The translations under genes and the position numbers were made by a program. The notes beneath the pieces were generated by a model. The model had not been told where the DNA came from, did not search any database, and worked only from the letters and a program-made list of their open reading frames with translations. A stretch of 64,000 nt of DNA from Paramacrobiotus metropolitanus (taxonomy: Eukaryota > Tardigrada > Eutardigrada > Parachela > Macrobiotidae), in the NCBI RefSeq assembly GCF_019649055.1, contig NW_026570247.1, positions 496,001 to 560,000 on the forward strand, given 5' to 3'. This document shows positions 37,206-50,461 of the stretch, in pieces (positions within the stretch are counted from its first letter, which is position 1; each line of letters opens with the position of its first letter).

Positions 37206-39272
37206 TTCAGAATAAAAAAACTAGAAAATTAATGAAATAAATGTAAAAAAAATTAAAAATGTTTTTTGGGTTAATAAATAACAAAAAAATTTTTTTTGAA
37301 TTAATAAAGTGAGGAGAATATTCAAAAAATTGTATCATGCAAAATAGCCGGCAAATTCTGTATTTAACGGCTACGGTACAACATGTACAGTGGAATAGAT
37401 GTTATAATTCAGTAAAAAGTGCATTTTGCCGGTAGCGACAAGAAGAATCTTATCTGGCTTGTACCGCTAGAGATTAATCTGGATTATTTTCGTAATCAAC
37501 TTTGTATACATGCTGTCCGACATTGTTGTACGCAGACGCGAACGTGTATCGAATTTTTATCGCTGCGTACGCGCTTTTTAATATGGATACAATGCCGGTT
37601 TTCCCGCGTGTTCGCTGTCAGAATTACGCCGACATGGAACATGTGCACCAGTGTGCAGCCGGTTTTTCTTGATAAGTTAAGCACATTTGCTTATGCCTTT
37701 GTTTGTACAAATAAAAATTTGTCCTGTATGCTTCATATATTACACCGTATCGAAATGCCGAAAACATCCTGGGGCGTTTTTAAAGCACTTTTGACAGTAT
37801 ATTCACCAAGACGGTATAATCGTTTATACCGTACCGATACTGTTAATGTTGACTTTTACTGAAGTGTGTCCCCAATTCATATTAATTGTACCTTGCAATA
37901 ATCATTACAGTAATTCGTTCATGTACTTAATTTGTTAATTTATTCCAATTAAAAACCGAAAGATATTTTTTTGTTTTTATATAGTGCGAAATAAACTGCA
38001 AGGCCGTTGCATAAAAACACGAAGTGGCGTTTTCTCGTCTGCTTCGCAGTCAGCGAAAACATTCCGTCGCGGACTCGCTGTGCAAATTACGTATTTATTC
38101 GTGTACTTTAAATTTGTAATTAACAGTATAGTTAGGGACCATGCACAAACTACGTACAGAACGAATTTTCGGGAACGTAGCTTATAGATAGTCCCTTACA
38201 GTATCTTCCTTTGTGTAACTTGATGCTTGTGCTGTGCTAAACCACCCCCCTAAAATGTGCGAATCAGAATCGTGTAACATTTTGGTTACAGACTTTCCAT
38301 AGACCTGACGAAAACAAGCCGTAAACTAAATAGTGTACAAAGACTAGTCTTTGTAATTATTCTAGTTTAACCGACTGCCAACTGGTGTCAGTCCACTCCG
38401 GAAAAGTGTTTCTTAAATCGGCGAACTTATGCAAACAATTGAAAAATTCGAAAGATCGTAATCGTAATTAAGAAATCATGCGTAAGCAACGAGTACATAG
38501 CAAAACGATAAATTACAGTAGTATTGCCGCAGCTGCATTTTCATAGCATTTGAATACTGTAAATTGTTTTTTCAAAAACAACTTTGCATTGCAAAATGTG
38601 CATGGTTAAAACGGAGATTTCGTAGTGTGTGGGCGCGCTGTGGCAAACTGACCAAAAGGCAGCTGAAGTCAAATCCTCGAAAAAAACATGTTGAAAATGT
38701 TCACACATTTTGGATTTCTTTTTTATAACCGTACCTACCTTTTCCTTATTATTTTATATTTACAATAAAGTTAAACAATTAGTTTTGTTTCGGCAAGCAC
38801 ATATGTAAGTTTTATGTGAACCAAATTAATTTTTAGACCGGTACTGGCAGCAAGTAAAGATAAGGGGGTAGCAACAGAGATCAACGTGAACGGCATTTAC
38901 CGCCCCCGGTGTGGCGACTGGAAAAGTCTTTCAATACTTCCGCTGTTTGTTTTGGATGTTTTTGCCTGTCGAAGCATGAATTTCGACGGTGAAGTCAGAA
39001 TTTCAGCGAAAACAAACATCCATAAAAATCGATAATCTCCCGCTGATTTGGTGTTCAGAAGATGAGGATTTGTTTTCCTTTCCCCACGTGATTTCTTCAT
39101 CTTGGCGTCTTTTTGCCCGTCTTACACGTACCTGACTCGTCACCCACCGCCGCCAGTGCCAGCTGACTGTGGAGTGTGTTGATGATCTGCTGGCTGCTTA
39201 TTCACCGTTTCTTTCGCAGCGCTCCTTGAATCTCGCACTTGTTCCCTTGGCCTTGTCCTATAATTATCCGTC
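37206..39272. other. Intergenic between FMO and Lifeguard genes
   Basis: Likely holds the divergent upstream regions of both genes. One open frame (37419-37862, +) has no domain, homology or splice context I recognise, and I do not call it. Two stretches near 37.6 kb and 38.06 kb share words such as TTCGCTGTCAGAATTACG / CTCGCTGTGCAAATTACG, which may be an old repeat. Confidence 0.4.
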
Positions 39273-42200
39273 ATGTATTCGCAACAACAAGGACCCCCTC
39301 CACAATATCCCTACCCCCCGCCAGGAGGCCAAGGTCAGTTGGAATCCTTCCAGAAAGAATTTAAAAATCATGCTAGTTAATTGGCAAATCTTTGCCCAGT
39401 TAGTTCCCTGTACGGCTTGCCTAATTTGTTGGGTAGCGTACAGGGAAATACAACGGCGCTTGAAATAACATTCAGGAAGTTATCAACTAGGATTTCCCGT
39501 GCTCCTGCGATTTGTTGTTGAATGTTTTTCTTGTTGTTTTATACTCTGTTTGTTGAATAAGGATGTAGAAATTAAGGAGAGATGTTGCGCTGTTGACAGG
39601 ATACATGGCCGGACCGGGGCGCGTGGAGGAAGGCTACGCATACCCCTACCCCCCGCCGCCCCCGCCCCCGGGCGTCGTCATCACGGGGGCACCGTTGGAC
39701 GGCAACGGGACGGAGTTCCCGCCGCGGCCGTCCAACTTCGGGGCGTCCTTCGATGATGCCAACATCCGGCGCTCCTTCATCCGCAAAGTATGCAGCGAAC
39801 ACGTGGTATTCCAGTTGAGAAGTGGCAATGAATTTGGTTGATATTGCAGACGTACGCCATTCTGATGGTGCAGCTGCTGGTCACGCTGGCCTTCATCTGC
39901 TTATTCGTTTTCTGGTAAGTACGTATTTCACTTTACGGTCCGCACCGTACGCCTTACCGTACAGCAGTAATATTCATACAAATATATACATAAAAAAATA
40001 ATTAGGATAAAAACATACAAATCAACTGACAACTCCGAAAAAAACTGAATAAAATATTTAAAATCGGATTGCAAGTAATCCAGATATAAACTGAAAATTG
40101 AACAAGAATCCAGAGTGAGGATGAACATAAATTAGTGCTCGTAGTAAGTATCTTAAACAGATTGAAATAAAATCACTAAAAATAAATCAAACGGAAATTA
40201 TTTTTCTCCTCACAAGTAAATATTTATTTTTAATAAAATGTCAAGAAAACAAACAAAATTAAAATTAAATGATAACTGATTAAACTTGGACTGGACGTGT
40301 GCTGACAATTTAATGCAAAAATGCAGAAAACTGGTAAAAGAAATGTAAAATATGAGTAAAAATAAACCGAGACAGTGTGGAAAGTTGTCAAAGTATTTTT
40401 CTGAGTGTGTACGGTAATGGTTTGTGTTTGACAGTGCGCCGGTGAAGTATTTCGTGCACCGTAATCCCTGGTTCTACTATTTATCCTACGGCGTCTTTCT
40501 GGCCACCTATCTGACCCTGGTCTGCTGCACCGGCCTGACGCGTCGCTACCCCGTCAATCTCGTCCTGCTCAGCATCTTCGTACGGAAAAACTTGACCACT
40601 TTATTCTCCGTGGTGCGATGATGATCGTTTTTTGCATTTTTAAGACGCTGGCCATGTCGTACATGACGGCGACCATCTCCAGCTACTACGACACCCAGAT
40701 CGTCCTCATGGCCATCGGCATCTGCGCCGTCTGCTGTCTGACCATCTCCGTGGGATCCGCCTTCTGCAAGGTATACACATCCGTAGCAAATTGGATAAAA
40801 TTAATTTCTGTGACTTATTTGGAAATACCTAATTGGGATTTAAATTTTTCACCGAAATTAAATCATACCGGAAACGCGTAAATTTTCTTGAATGAGTTAG
40901 AAAATATTTGTCTATGACAGGAGAATATTTAGTGCATATTTCAAATTGAATGGATAGTAAAAATACGTGAAAGAAAAAAACGATTCAGCATTGAAATTGA
41001 ATTATATGTTAAGTATCTCAAAATGGTGTTACTGACATTAAATAATCAGGTAATACATAAGCTAATCTTCTTGAACCAATAAGTAGAAAATTGTTTTTTT
41101 GAAGTAGAATATATACAATAAATGCTGTTAAAATATGCTGTTAAATGCTATATATAAATGCTGTTAAAAATGTACAAGGACTGAAAACGATGAAAATAAC
41201 GTAAAAATTCTATCCTGATTTATATATTTAAAATATTTTTTATTCAAGTTAAATGACCAGGTAAATCTTGCTAGTCAAATGAAGAAAAAGTTATTTACTA
41301 AAGAAGCATATTTAATGGATATTGTAGAGAATCAGTGCAAGAAACCAGGAGCTGATGTGTAATAATATCTGTTTTAGAATTGGGAATATTTTAATATTCT
41401 TGAAGTGGAATTCATAGCTGTACTTTATTAATATGTGTATGGTTAAGTGACTGTCCTGTTTGTCTGTGCAGTTCGATATGACGCGCTACGGATGGGTGCT
41501 GGGCATCGCCGCCATCATCCTCATGCTCTTCGGCCTGGTCACCCTCATGTTCGCCTTCGTTCCCTCCCTCCACACTCCGGTACAGTCACCGTTTCTACGC
41601 CGCTATGTTTTTTTTGCAATTGACTGTCGTTTTTCTTTCGCCCATTTTTCTGCTCTTTTTCGTATGTATTCTCCTAATTTTTTATCAATCTGAACTGTGT
41701 TTAACAGACAAATCATTTCAGAAATTAAATTTAATTATTTTTTTATAAAATGTTTTGTGTATATCAGTTTCGTATAATGTGTAATTAAAAAGTAATTGAA
41801 CATTGTTTAATTAAATTACATTTATTTTTTCGAGAATCCAAGCCACTTCGCCGGTTGATTGGAGTACTAACCCTGTTTTTCCTTAGTTTGTTGTTTTGGC
41901 AGAAATAAATTATTTCGATTTAGCTGCTGCGCTCGCGCCGCACTGACCGCAGTTCGATAGGAATTTAATTAAATTTCCGAGTTTTCCATGGGAAATAACA
42001 TGCTTTAGTGACTGTGCCGTAATTATTTTGGCGATTAATTATTTCGGTTGCAGTGGTACCACGGATTCTATTCCGGTCTCATCGCGCTGGTCTTCATGGG
42101 CGTAAGTCTTTCTTGTATTATTACTGTCGTTGATATTATTATTATTATAATCACTAGTCAGTAATAATAACATTATTTGTTATGATTTACTGTGTTTTTT

Positions 42201-42567
42201 TTATTATTTATTATTATTTTATTGTTATAATTTCTTATTTACCATTATTTTATTTTTATTCTTTTTTTGTAGTGTTACAAATTTTTTACGGCCGGTCGAT
42301 TTTTGAGGATTTACGTCTAATAAATTTGAAATAGTAAAAATTAGACGGGTATTAAAGGGTTTAAATTAACTTGTTTTTTGTGCGCGGTACAATTGCGTCG
42401 TGGTTGTTCTGCAGTTTCTGGCGTACGACACGCAGATGATCATCGGGGGCCGGCGGTACGCGTTGAGCCCGGAGGAGCACGTGGCCGGCGCGATGCAGCT
42501 GTACCTGGACGTGGTCTACATTTTCCTCGGGATCCTCGGCATCTCCGGCGCCGCCAGCAGCAACTAG
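39273..42567 (+). CDS. Lifeguard/TMBIM (BI-1 superfamily) membrane protein
   Basis: Eight exons: 39273-39333, 39600-39787, 39850-39914, 40435-40579, 40645-40770, 41472-41579, 42054-42101 and 42415-42567. All have GT..AG borders and matching phases, giving about 297 residues. The N-terminus is Pro/Tyr/Gln/Gly-rich (MYSQQQGPPPQYPYPPP), as in GRINA/LFG proteins. Then come NIRRSFIRK and seven hydrophobic segments, including TYAILMVQLLVTLAF and SYMTATISSYYDTQIVLMAI. The family hallmark near the end is YDTQMIIGG, followed by a SPEEHVAGAMQLYLDVVYIF segment. Lifeguard proteins sit in Golgi, ER or plasma membrane and modulate calcium release and Fas- or stress-induced apoptosis. The conserved C-terminal acidic residues are present. 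The exact paralogue (GRINA, FAIM2 or TMBIM1 type) is not resolved. Confidence 0.93.
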
Positions 42568-45099
42568 GCCCGCTTTCATGATTGCTGGTTCGTTCGTGTT
42601 TGTTTTTTTTGTGGGAAATGTACGAATTTTTCTATTGAATCTCGCGTTGATTTTGGGCAGCTGTGTACATTCTTATTTCACCCGTCTTTCGTTGGTCCTA
42701 TCATTCACCGTGCAGCTTTTATTCTTTTACAGCGATTTACGCTTTTTATCGTGCTATGTTGATGTTTCTTCACGATTAACGGATGGATTTACTGTGTATT
42801 TGTATCACAAGTTTTTTTTTTAATGGAACTTGAGCTGGTGAGCAAAATCATCACAATGCCAGTACAGTTAAGTTGCGTATTATAAAAAGACTTCGTAATT
42901 TTTTTTTGGACCGGTATCCTGCATTTTCCCAGTATCTACTATGTGCAACGATGTGAGCGGTTATGATGTATCCAGGTTTAGTTCATTACTGCTGAATTTC
43001 AATTATTTTCAAACAAACAAAAACGAAACCACTGCCAAAAATTTACAAAAAAATTTACAAAAATTGTTCCCGCTTTTCTACATTTTTTTGGACCGGTACA
43101 GAGCGTTTGCGAAACTGGTACGTTCTGAGAATACGTACGCACTCATTTGAATTATAATTGCCGGCATATAAAAGACTGAATCATAGTGCGCTATGTCCAA
43201 CAGATGTTTGCTAGTTTCACTGTTCACCGTCTGTTTTGAAAGAATTCTTAGGAGAGCGGTTATCTTACATCCCTGTTCTCCGTTTGGCTTCTGCTTGAAT
43301 TGTTTTTTAAGCTTATGCTTCGAAATTCATGAGCAAAGTTTTACTATGACAGCTGTTTATTTCTGGCATTTTCTTTGCCAGGAAATTTCCTTACGCAGGT
43401 GACCGAAAAATATGCAAACGATACGAAAAATCTGAAAACGATATACTTGAAGTGACCGAAATATGAGAGAAGCCGGCGTATCTTGTATAAGAAGCTGCAT
43501 ATGTACAGATAAATACACCGCGTGCCGACGATTTTCTGCAACAACAGGCATTGTAATGATCGAAGTCACAGCGTGACCCAATTTCGCCGCCACCACCGCT
43601 TAGTGTGTTTCACGGTTCGAGCGGGCTGTTTCGTTTTCGCTAATGAGTCCCACCTGGAGCATCTAGAGTGCTTTTATTTCACCTATGGTACAACGTAATT
43701 TTATAATAACTGAAAGCATCGACATTTCCTTATAACAACAAAATTTCATTAAACTTTTCTGCTCCTTCCATCAGTTCCCATAACCGATCCCGCGTTGCCG
43801 CGCTGTATCTCCAGTGACATTCTCCAATCTCTAGAGTGTAAGCGGAAAAACCGCTCAATATACGTACCAGTAGCAGAATGCTGATCGCAAATTATGCATC
43901 CGTTGTAGCTTTTGGCTGAATTGTATGGTGATGTGTGTCACGTGAATCACGTCCCTGCCGCTGCACAAACAGACAACCGCTTCACAAAGAAACCAGACTT
44001 AAAAATAGGCTTTCTTAAATGTGGTCAGGTTTTCCGCGGCGTGCAGGGCTGCATGCCCCTAGGACAGCGCGAGAAACGTGTCGTTGTATTTATTGCTAGC
44101 CTAATTAACCGAACATGCGTAGGCACCGAAATCCCTGTACCGGATGACGGAACAAGGTGGCAACAAACTGCGAATTTTCCTGCTCCATATTGTAGAACTG
44201 CTGTTGTTCAAACCAAATAAAGTACTTCGTTTAAAATAGGGCGTGTGGTTCACGAGAAACCAAAAAAAAGCGCAGTAGGCCATTTTGTGTGGCCACTGAA
44301 ATGTAAGCCCGCCTTATTATTTCAGAAGGGATTTCAGGGATCCCGTTCATTTACATCTAAAAAAAAACACATTAAACATTCATGGAATGGACTGCACGTG
44401 TACGGATATTATCGAATAACTGTTGTTTCCTGGTCACCAGGCGTTTTTTTTTACAAAGCACTGGTACTGTACTACAGAGTATTTCTGCGCTGGCAGCGCA
44501 TCGGTGGCTAGTTAGCCGGCCGGCTTCGCAACTTCTACATGCAACAGCGGAATCGCATTTTCTAACAGACTCATTGTCAACGGGATTTCCGTTGGCGTGT
44601 AAGCGACGGTACAGTGTCGGATTACTGTCTGACAATGCCGCTCATTACGCCGCACTTAACCAAGACAAAGTGTTGAGGAAAATCCTCATGTAAACACATT
44701 CTTCAGTCAAAACGCTAAGTGCTAAAATAATGACCAATATGAGCCCCGAGACTCTACAAGGGAAAGTTTTCCTAACACTCCGTATTTATTATTACATATG
44801 GTGTTGTACCAGTAACATGCGGATTTTATTGAGAATTTATTAAATGCGTATAGTGTAAAATTGTAGAACATATTATCCTTAACATTTGCCATCACTTATC
44901 ACTACGAATTTGAGGCACAGCATTTTTATAGGGGTCTCCAGTTGTGTAAATCATCTGTTTCCTGTATTTGTTTATGAGCAGAGCTGCATTTGACCTTTAT
45001 TCTGCCCACCGCATGCAAAATGACTAACTGAATTCTTTTTGCGATTTCTATCTGCACTACTGGAATTTTGCTGGTGTTAACAAGATTTCTGTCGAAAGA
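42568..45099. other. Intergenic between Lifeguard and sugar-porter genes
   Basis: The 3' UTR of the Lifeguard gene and the promoter of the porter should be here. Open frames at 43912-44220 and 44382-44693 have no recognisable domain. No clear repeats seen. Confidence 0.4.
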
Positions 45100-47376
45100 A
45101 TGGAATCGATACCGGTTTATGGTTGGCTAGTCGCACTGGCAGCCGCCATGGGTGGATTTCTCTTTGGATATGAAATGGGAGACATTGGGTAATTACCGGA
45201 CCGTTGCTGCGAATATTTACTGCAGCTAGCGTCTGCTTAGTGCTTATAGCAGTGTTAAGCATTTTTCCTTTCTTTATCTGTAATATATTTATATATCTGT
45301 ATGTATGTATAACAGTACTGCAACAATATTGTTACAGTACTGCTATTATGCTCTACATACATGAAAATACAGTTCACTGGGCTTCAGCAACATCACAATC
45401 GGAAAATGGTTTTACTGCACACCTTCCCATTCCCGTATGTTCAGCTGTGGGTGTATAGCTGACCTTTATGAAGTCCGTTCTACTCTTTTTCAAAATCATA
45501 ATGTTTGGAGAATGTTAATTTAATTAAATTTAATTTAATTGCAATCAGAGCAGGTAGCCCATTTCCGCAGGTAACTGTTTCTTTGGAGAATGTTAATTTA
45601 ATTAAATTTAATTTAACTGCAATTAGAGCAGGTAGCCCATTTCCGCAGGTAATTGTTTCTTTGGAGAATGTTAATTTAATTAAATTTAATTTAATTGCAA
45701 TCAGAGCAGATAGCCCATTTCCGGCTAGGCTGACAGTCTAGCATGTGATTTTAACCTAGCTAAATGTCAAGAATTAATGTCGAAAAATTAGCATCCATTA
45801 ATCGAGAATTTAGAAGAAACAGGCAGATATGAGAGCGGCTTTAAAACTCGACAGAGAATGTGCCCTGGCTGCAAATTTATTTGTGCTTATTTGTTGTCTG
45901 TGCTGATTAGTGCTGCATAATTAATTAATTAAGCAAGATGCCAGCCAGCTACTCTAGGATGTAGTAATTAAGCTTTATACTTAATTATGCGTCCGCCTTT
46001 TTGATTATCCGGACAAACCTTTAATTTTATAAAAGCCTAAATAATAATAAATGTATACTCGTACTAATTTTATAAAAGTCTACATAATGATAAATGACTA
46101 CCCTAATGTTTTCCGTAACCAACTAGCGGTGTATTTAGAACCATTAGCTCCCCGAATAAGAATCCTTGGATATTTCCCGGCTTTTTCAATCACTTCACTT
46201 ACCCCAATTAATCGAATATATAATTTGCAGGCAAGTAATGAGCATGAACAGTTTCGGTGTTGAATTCGGCATCCGCCACGAGGAAGTGCTGAACGCCACC
46301 CTGGACGACGGCACCCTCCTCAACGGCACCGACGACCGCCCCGCGGTGCAGTACGAAAACGGTACCCTGTGGGAGAACCTCAACGGCTCCTACCTAGAGA
46401 TGACCAACATCTCCCTGCCGGAGACCCCCGAAGCCCCGGACATCATGGGCTCCATCCCCTTCACCTTCCTGGTCGGGTGCATCGCGGGCGCCGCCTGCGC
46501 CTCCATCCTGGCCGACTTCCTCGGGCGACGCTACTCCATCTTCACCGGGTCGGTGTTCTACATGGTGGGCGGGGCCATGCAGACCGGCGCCAGTCACCTG
46601 GTGACGCTGTACATCGGGCGGGTGGTCTCCGGGATTGGGGTGGGGCTGATGAGCGCCGTGGTCCCGCTGTACATCGCCGAGACCTCCAAGACGTCCATCC
46701 GGGGGCGGCTGGTCACCACCTTCCAGCTGATGATGGCGTTCGGGGTGCTGGTGGCGTGCTCGGTCAACGCGGCGATCATGTCGGTCGTCCGCGGGGACGC
46801 GCAGTGGCGGCTGGCGGTGGGGATGCAGCTGATCCCGGCGGCGCTGCTCTGGCTGCTCATCATCATCCTACCCTTTTCCCCGCGCTGGTTGATTGATCAC
46901 AATCGGGATGATGAAGCGCTGAAGACGTTGTCTAAACTGCGGAACACGCGGCCGGATAGTGAGAAGCTCTTGGCCGAGTTCGCCACCATCAAGGAGAACG
47001 TCAACTACGAGAAGAAGGTCGGAAACGCCACGTGGTGGGAGCTGCTGCAGCCCGGCATCCGCAACCGGGTGGCCCTGGGGGTGACGCTGCAGTTTTTCCA
47101 ACAGTGGACCGGGTGTAACGTCATGCTGTATTACGGCGGGAAGGTGTTCAGTGCCATTGGGATGCCGGTGATCCATGCCTTTATCACCCTGATCATCCTC
47201 AATGCCGGGGTGAATTTCCTGGCAACGTTCTTCGCCATGTGGTGGGTGGAACGGATCGGGAGGAAGCGGCTGCTGGTTGTTGGCGGTTTTGCAATGTGTC
47301 TGTGTCATACCCTTATAGCGATGTGAGTCAGTCGTAAACTGAGCGCTAATGTAACGGAAATTACAAAAGATTTTCC

Positions 47377-47408
<32 letters not shown>

Positions 47409-48715
47409 GTTGATGTCTGATGTGGGGTGTTTGTGGCAGGTTCCTGGGATTGTCGGTCCACGTCCAGGAGGATCTCGTGTACGGCGCACTACTGTTCATC
47501 TACCTGTTCACCGTGAGCTATGCCGCCACCTGGGGTCCGGTGGTGTGGGTGTACCAGTCGGAGATCTTCCCCATGCGGGTGCGCGCCAAAGCCACGGCGT
47601 TGTGTACCATGTCCAACTGGACGTGGAATGCCATCATTTCCAAACTGGCGCCCATTATGCTCACCGATATAGCCTACTACACCAACGTGGTAAGCCGGTT
47701 GATACTACCCGTACTTCTAGGGCTTTTCCTTTCTAGTGTTTAATTTAACGGTTTTTAATGGAAGTATGCCGGCAGTGCCCGGCACATTGTACCAGATTCG
47801 GGTACATGTGCTAAAATTTTCGCTTTCGCGCGCTCGGAAACACTTTTTGCGTTGTTTTATTAATTCTACAGCCAAATGATTTGTCTACATTGGCGTGAAA
47901 ACCGTTTGTGCGCACAACATTTGGAGGGTGGTCGGTGAAATAAAATTCCCAATGTTTAAACGCACTGATGTGCACCGAAAGTCTCATCATGAGCTGATCT
48001 CCTTCAAATTTTGCATATAAGAAGCGCACGTTACCATGAAGATCATTTTTCCACCGAACCAGCTTTTCACCATTTTCTCACATTTTATATTAGTTTTTAA
48101 AATGTTTGAAATTCATTTAATCATTTCGAAAACAGGGTGAAAAGCTGCTTCGGTGGAAAAATGATCTTTATGGTAACGTGCGTTTTCATGCAAAATTCGA
48201 AGAGGATGGGTTTATAATGAGACACAGATAGCTGTCCAACCGGATGTTGCTCGCACAAACAGTTTTCATGCCGATTTGTACAAATCATTTGGCTATCGAA
48301 TATCATGAAAAAACGTAAAAAAGCGCTGGGGAGTGCGCGAAAGCGAAAGTTTTTGCACACGTACCCGAATCTGGTACCATGGATATACCGGCACCCTTCT
48401 TCGTACTGTATTAATTTGTATTACAATACGTAGTATAACGATGCAACGTCTTGCACTACGAACTGTATTGGATTGCAGGTATTTGCCTCATTCTGCTTAG
48501 TTATGGCCATTTTTGTTTGGATTTTTGTACCGGAAACGAAGGGACAGAATCTGGAGCGCATGGATGAAATCTTCGGATCCATCCCGGCAGTAAAAGAAAA
48601 GCCGGACACTAATCGCAACAAGAAGATTCGCAACATCATGGCGGAGGAAGCCGACAAACTGGATAGCGAGCAGCTGCATGAGCTGCAACCCGGCGCTCAA
48701 AAGGTCAAGCTGTGA
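45100..48715 (+). CDS. MFS sugar porter (SLC2/Tret1-like facilitated transporter)
   Basis: Four exons: 45100-45188, 46231-47322, 47440-47689 and 48479-48715. Phases join, giving about 555 residues. Exon 1 encodes the start of TM1 ([14 protein letters not shown]), typical of sugar porters. Exon 2 gives a TM1-TM2 loop with five N-glycosylation sequons (NAT, NGT, NGT, NGS, NIS). It then carries motif A (ADFLGRRYS), [18 protein letters not shown], an S-P-R-W-L after TM6, the TM7 QFFQQWTG motif and VERIGRKR. Exon 3 has [20 protein letters not shown]. Exon 4 has [17 protein letters not shown], the C-terminal PETKG signature, then a charged tail. It should carry hexoses or a disaccharide such as trehalose across the plasma membrane. 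PFSPRWL replaces the usual PESPRWL. AATAAA at 48842 is a likely polyA signal. Confidence 0.93.
45505..45722. repeat. 78-bp tandem repeat, 2.8 units, in porter intron 1
   Basis: Units begin GGAGAATGTTAATTTAATTA at 45507, 45585 and 45663. The third is cut short. Units 1 and 2 end with TTTCCGCAGGTAA, which looks like an acceptor and a donor back to back. As 78 is divisible by three, the array is open in one frame, but it lies inside an intron and I do not consider it coding. Confidence 0.93.
47323..47439 (+). repeat. Porter intron 2 with (AAT)n microsatellite
   Basis: A short intron with an AAT trinucleotide run at about 47379-47408. Confidence 0.85.
47789..48377. mobile_element. Small foldback/MITE family member 2, in porter intron 3
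   Basis: The terminal inverted repeat GTACCAGATTCGGGTAC is perfect at 47789-47805 and 48361-48377. Inside, the arms stay related for about 250-290 bp. Examples are TTTTCGCTTTCGCGCGCTC against its counterpart near 48325-48350, and ATCATTTTTCCACCGAACCAGCT against that near 48150. No coding capacity is seen, so it is non-autonomous. It fills most of the intron 47690-48478. It shares sequence with 12186-12670. Confidence 0.85.
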
Positions 48716-49956
48716 TGTACGATTAGTATCCGATGGTGTAAAAGCTGAATTTGTTACTGATCTCAGAAATATTTTGAAATCCAATTCCTTTTGCCTGCCT
48801 TGTTAGAATTACATAGAGATTAGAAGTATAGGACGTGACTGAATAAAAACCAAATTTCGTCGTTCCAACGTTTAGCAAGCGCTGCAATGCATGTTTACAA
48901 CACTACATAATAATCCTAATGCCACATAATTAATAAATGGGCGCAGGCGTAGTGATTTGTGTACTGGCTGATGCCGAATATTAAAAAGAAGCCTCAGGAA
49001 TTTAAATGTACAGTTCTTGAGTACTGTGTAACGCCGCGCTTCTCTGTGCACGTGTACTTGTATACATACAGTACATATGTGTCCACATAATACCCGGAAG
49101 TGGATCGATACCGATTACATATGTGCATCGCATCGATTACGTCTTCAAGGGCGCTATCCCGCATATCCGCATGCATATTCCCTTATCTAATTAGGCCTAA
49201 GTGCCGATGTGAGAACTGTGTCATTAACCGTCACTTAGCGTGCATGTTGTATATGTACTCTGTACATGAGTTACTACCGTCTTAATGGAAACTGGGTGTG
49301 TTTGTGCAAGTGTTGGCATTTTATGACTTTCCATTTTATCCTGTGTGTACTCTGTAGAATCGTGGATTTTCTCTTATAAGTCTAATGCTTTTCTCAGTTG
49401 TGAAGTCAGTAGCGTTTTTCTCAAGTTTTGCTTTGGATATGAGTTTAGCATGATTCAATCTTTCTTGTTATTTGTTGTGTGAGTAAAGCTACAAAACACC
49501 GTTGTCGCCGCGCTGTCTTAGTGTACACGGTACACTGTAGATAGGCTAGTTACACAGAGTAATTATCGATCCATCTTTATTCTCCCATTTCCCTGCGCGG
49601 ATAAACGTTATCGTGCAGTCAGCAATTACACACAGTATCCACCACGTGTTAAGACTAACAACTGTGCTACAGATACTGTACGTACACCACACAACGCACC
49701 CCTCCGCAGTTATTACCCAACTGTTTTACTTAAAGCGAGTTATTCGTGAGTTATCGAGTTTTAACGCAACTCCAAAGCGTAACGCGCTATTAAAAAAACA
49801 ACTCTTACCGTAACTCAAATAAAAATTATGTTTTGTCTTAGGTGGCGTTACTGGCGTAACACGCGATATAACTCGAAACTCGGTTTTATTTGCATGCACA
49901 GCGTAAATCGTAGCGTAATTTGCACGCTCCCTCTATTGAACTCTTAACTATCTGTA
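48716..49956. other. Porter 3' flank and intergenic DNA
   Basis: Contains the AATAAA at 48842. At 49730-49890 words such as GCGTAACGCG and CGTAACACGCG recur around GAGTTATCGAGTT / ATAACTCGAAACTCG, perhaps a small degraded inverted-repeat element. No gene is supported. Confidence 0.4.
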
Positions 49957-50461
49957 TACCGTAATTATCGGATTTGGGCCCCCCCGCAATAAGAGCCCCC
50001 CCGTAATAAGCCCCCCTCCCCGACTCTGTTTGAAAAATAAGACCACCCCCCGAAATTACGCCCCAGGGTGCCGTTAATAAATGTCGAGCGCCGCAAAATG
50101 ATAGGTATACCGCAAAATTTAGCCGCAAAAGTTGTTGTAATTTAATGAGAAACAGTTAACGGACATCAATATAATGTGGTGCTCGTTGGCAAACAGCTGT
50201 ATAAGGAGGTATACACTCCAAAATGTTGCTCCCAAGGTTGTGCAGTTGCATATACCGCCAATAATACCGGTAACTGCTGCGCTCAGTTTCGCTAGAACAC
50301 GATGCGCAGTTGTTTGAAAAATAATGCCCCTCTCCAAAATATACCGTTTGAAAAATAATGCCACCCCAGCGAAATTGCGCCCCCTCCCCGAAATAAGCCC
50401 CCCTCCGCCATGGCATTCGAACTATTTGCACCCCAGGGCCACAAATTCGATAATTACGGTA
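49957..50461. mobile_element. MITE with TA target duplication and C-rich interior
   Basis: The ends are TA-CCGTAATTATCGGATTTG and CAAATTCGATAATTACGG-TA: about 17-bp terminal inverted repeats with one mismatch, flanked by TA on both sides. Length is about 501 bp without the TAs. The interior has repeated AATAAGCCCCCC / GAAATAAGCCCCC and TTTGAAAAATAA words on the + strand. TA duplication and short inverted repeats point to a Tc1/mariner-type MITE. No transposase frame is present. Confidence 0.82.

Noticed and set aside
37419-37862. 147-residue plus-strand open frame
   Set aside because: No domain, odd composition and no splice or start support; AT-rich intergenic setting.
43912-44693. Two plus-strand open frames of about 100 residues
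   Set aside because: No recognisable domain, no exon signals, and stop-poor GC-balanced DNA can give these by chance.
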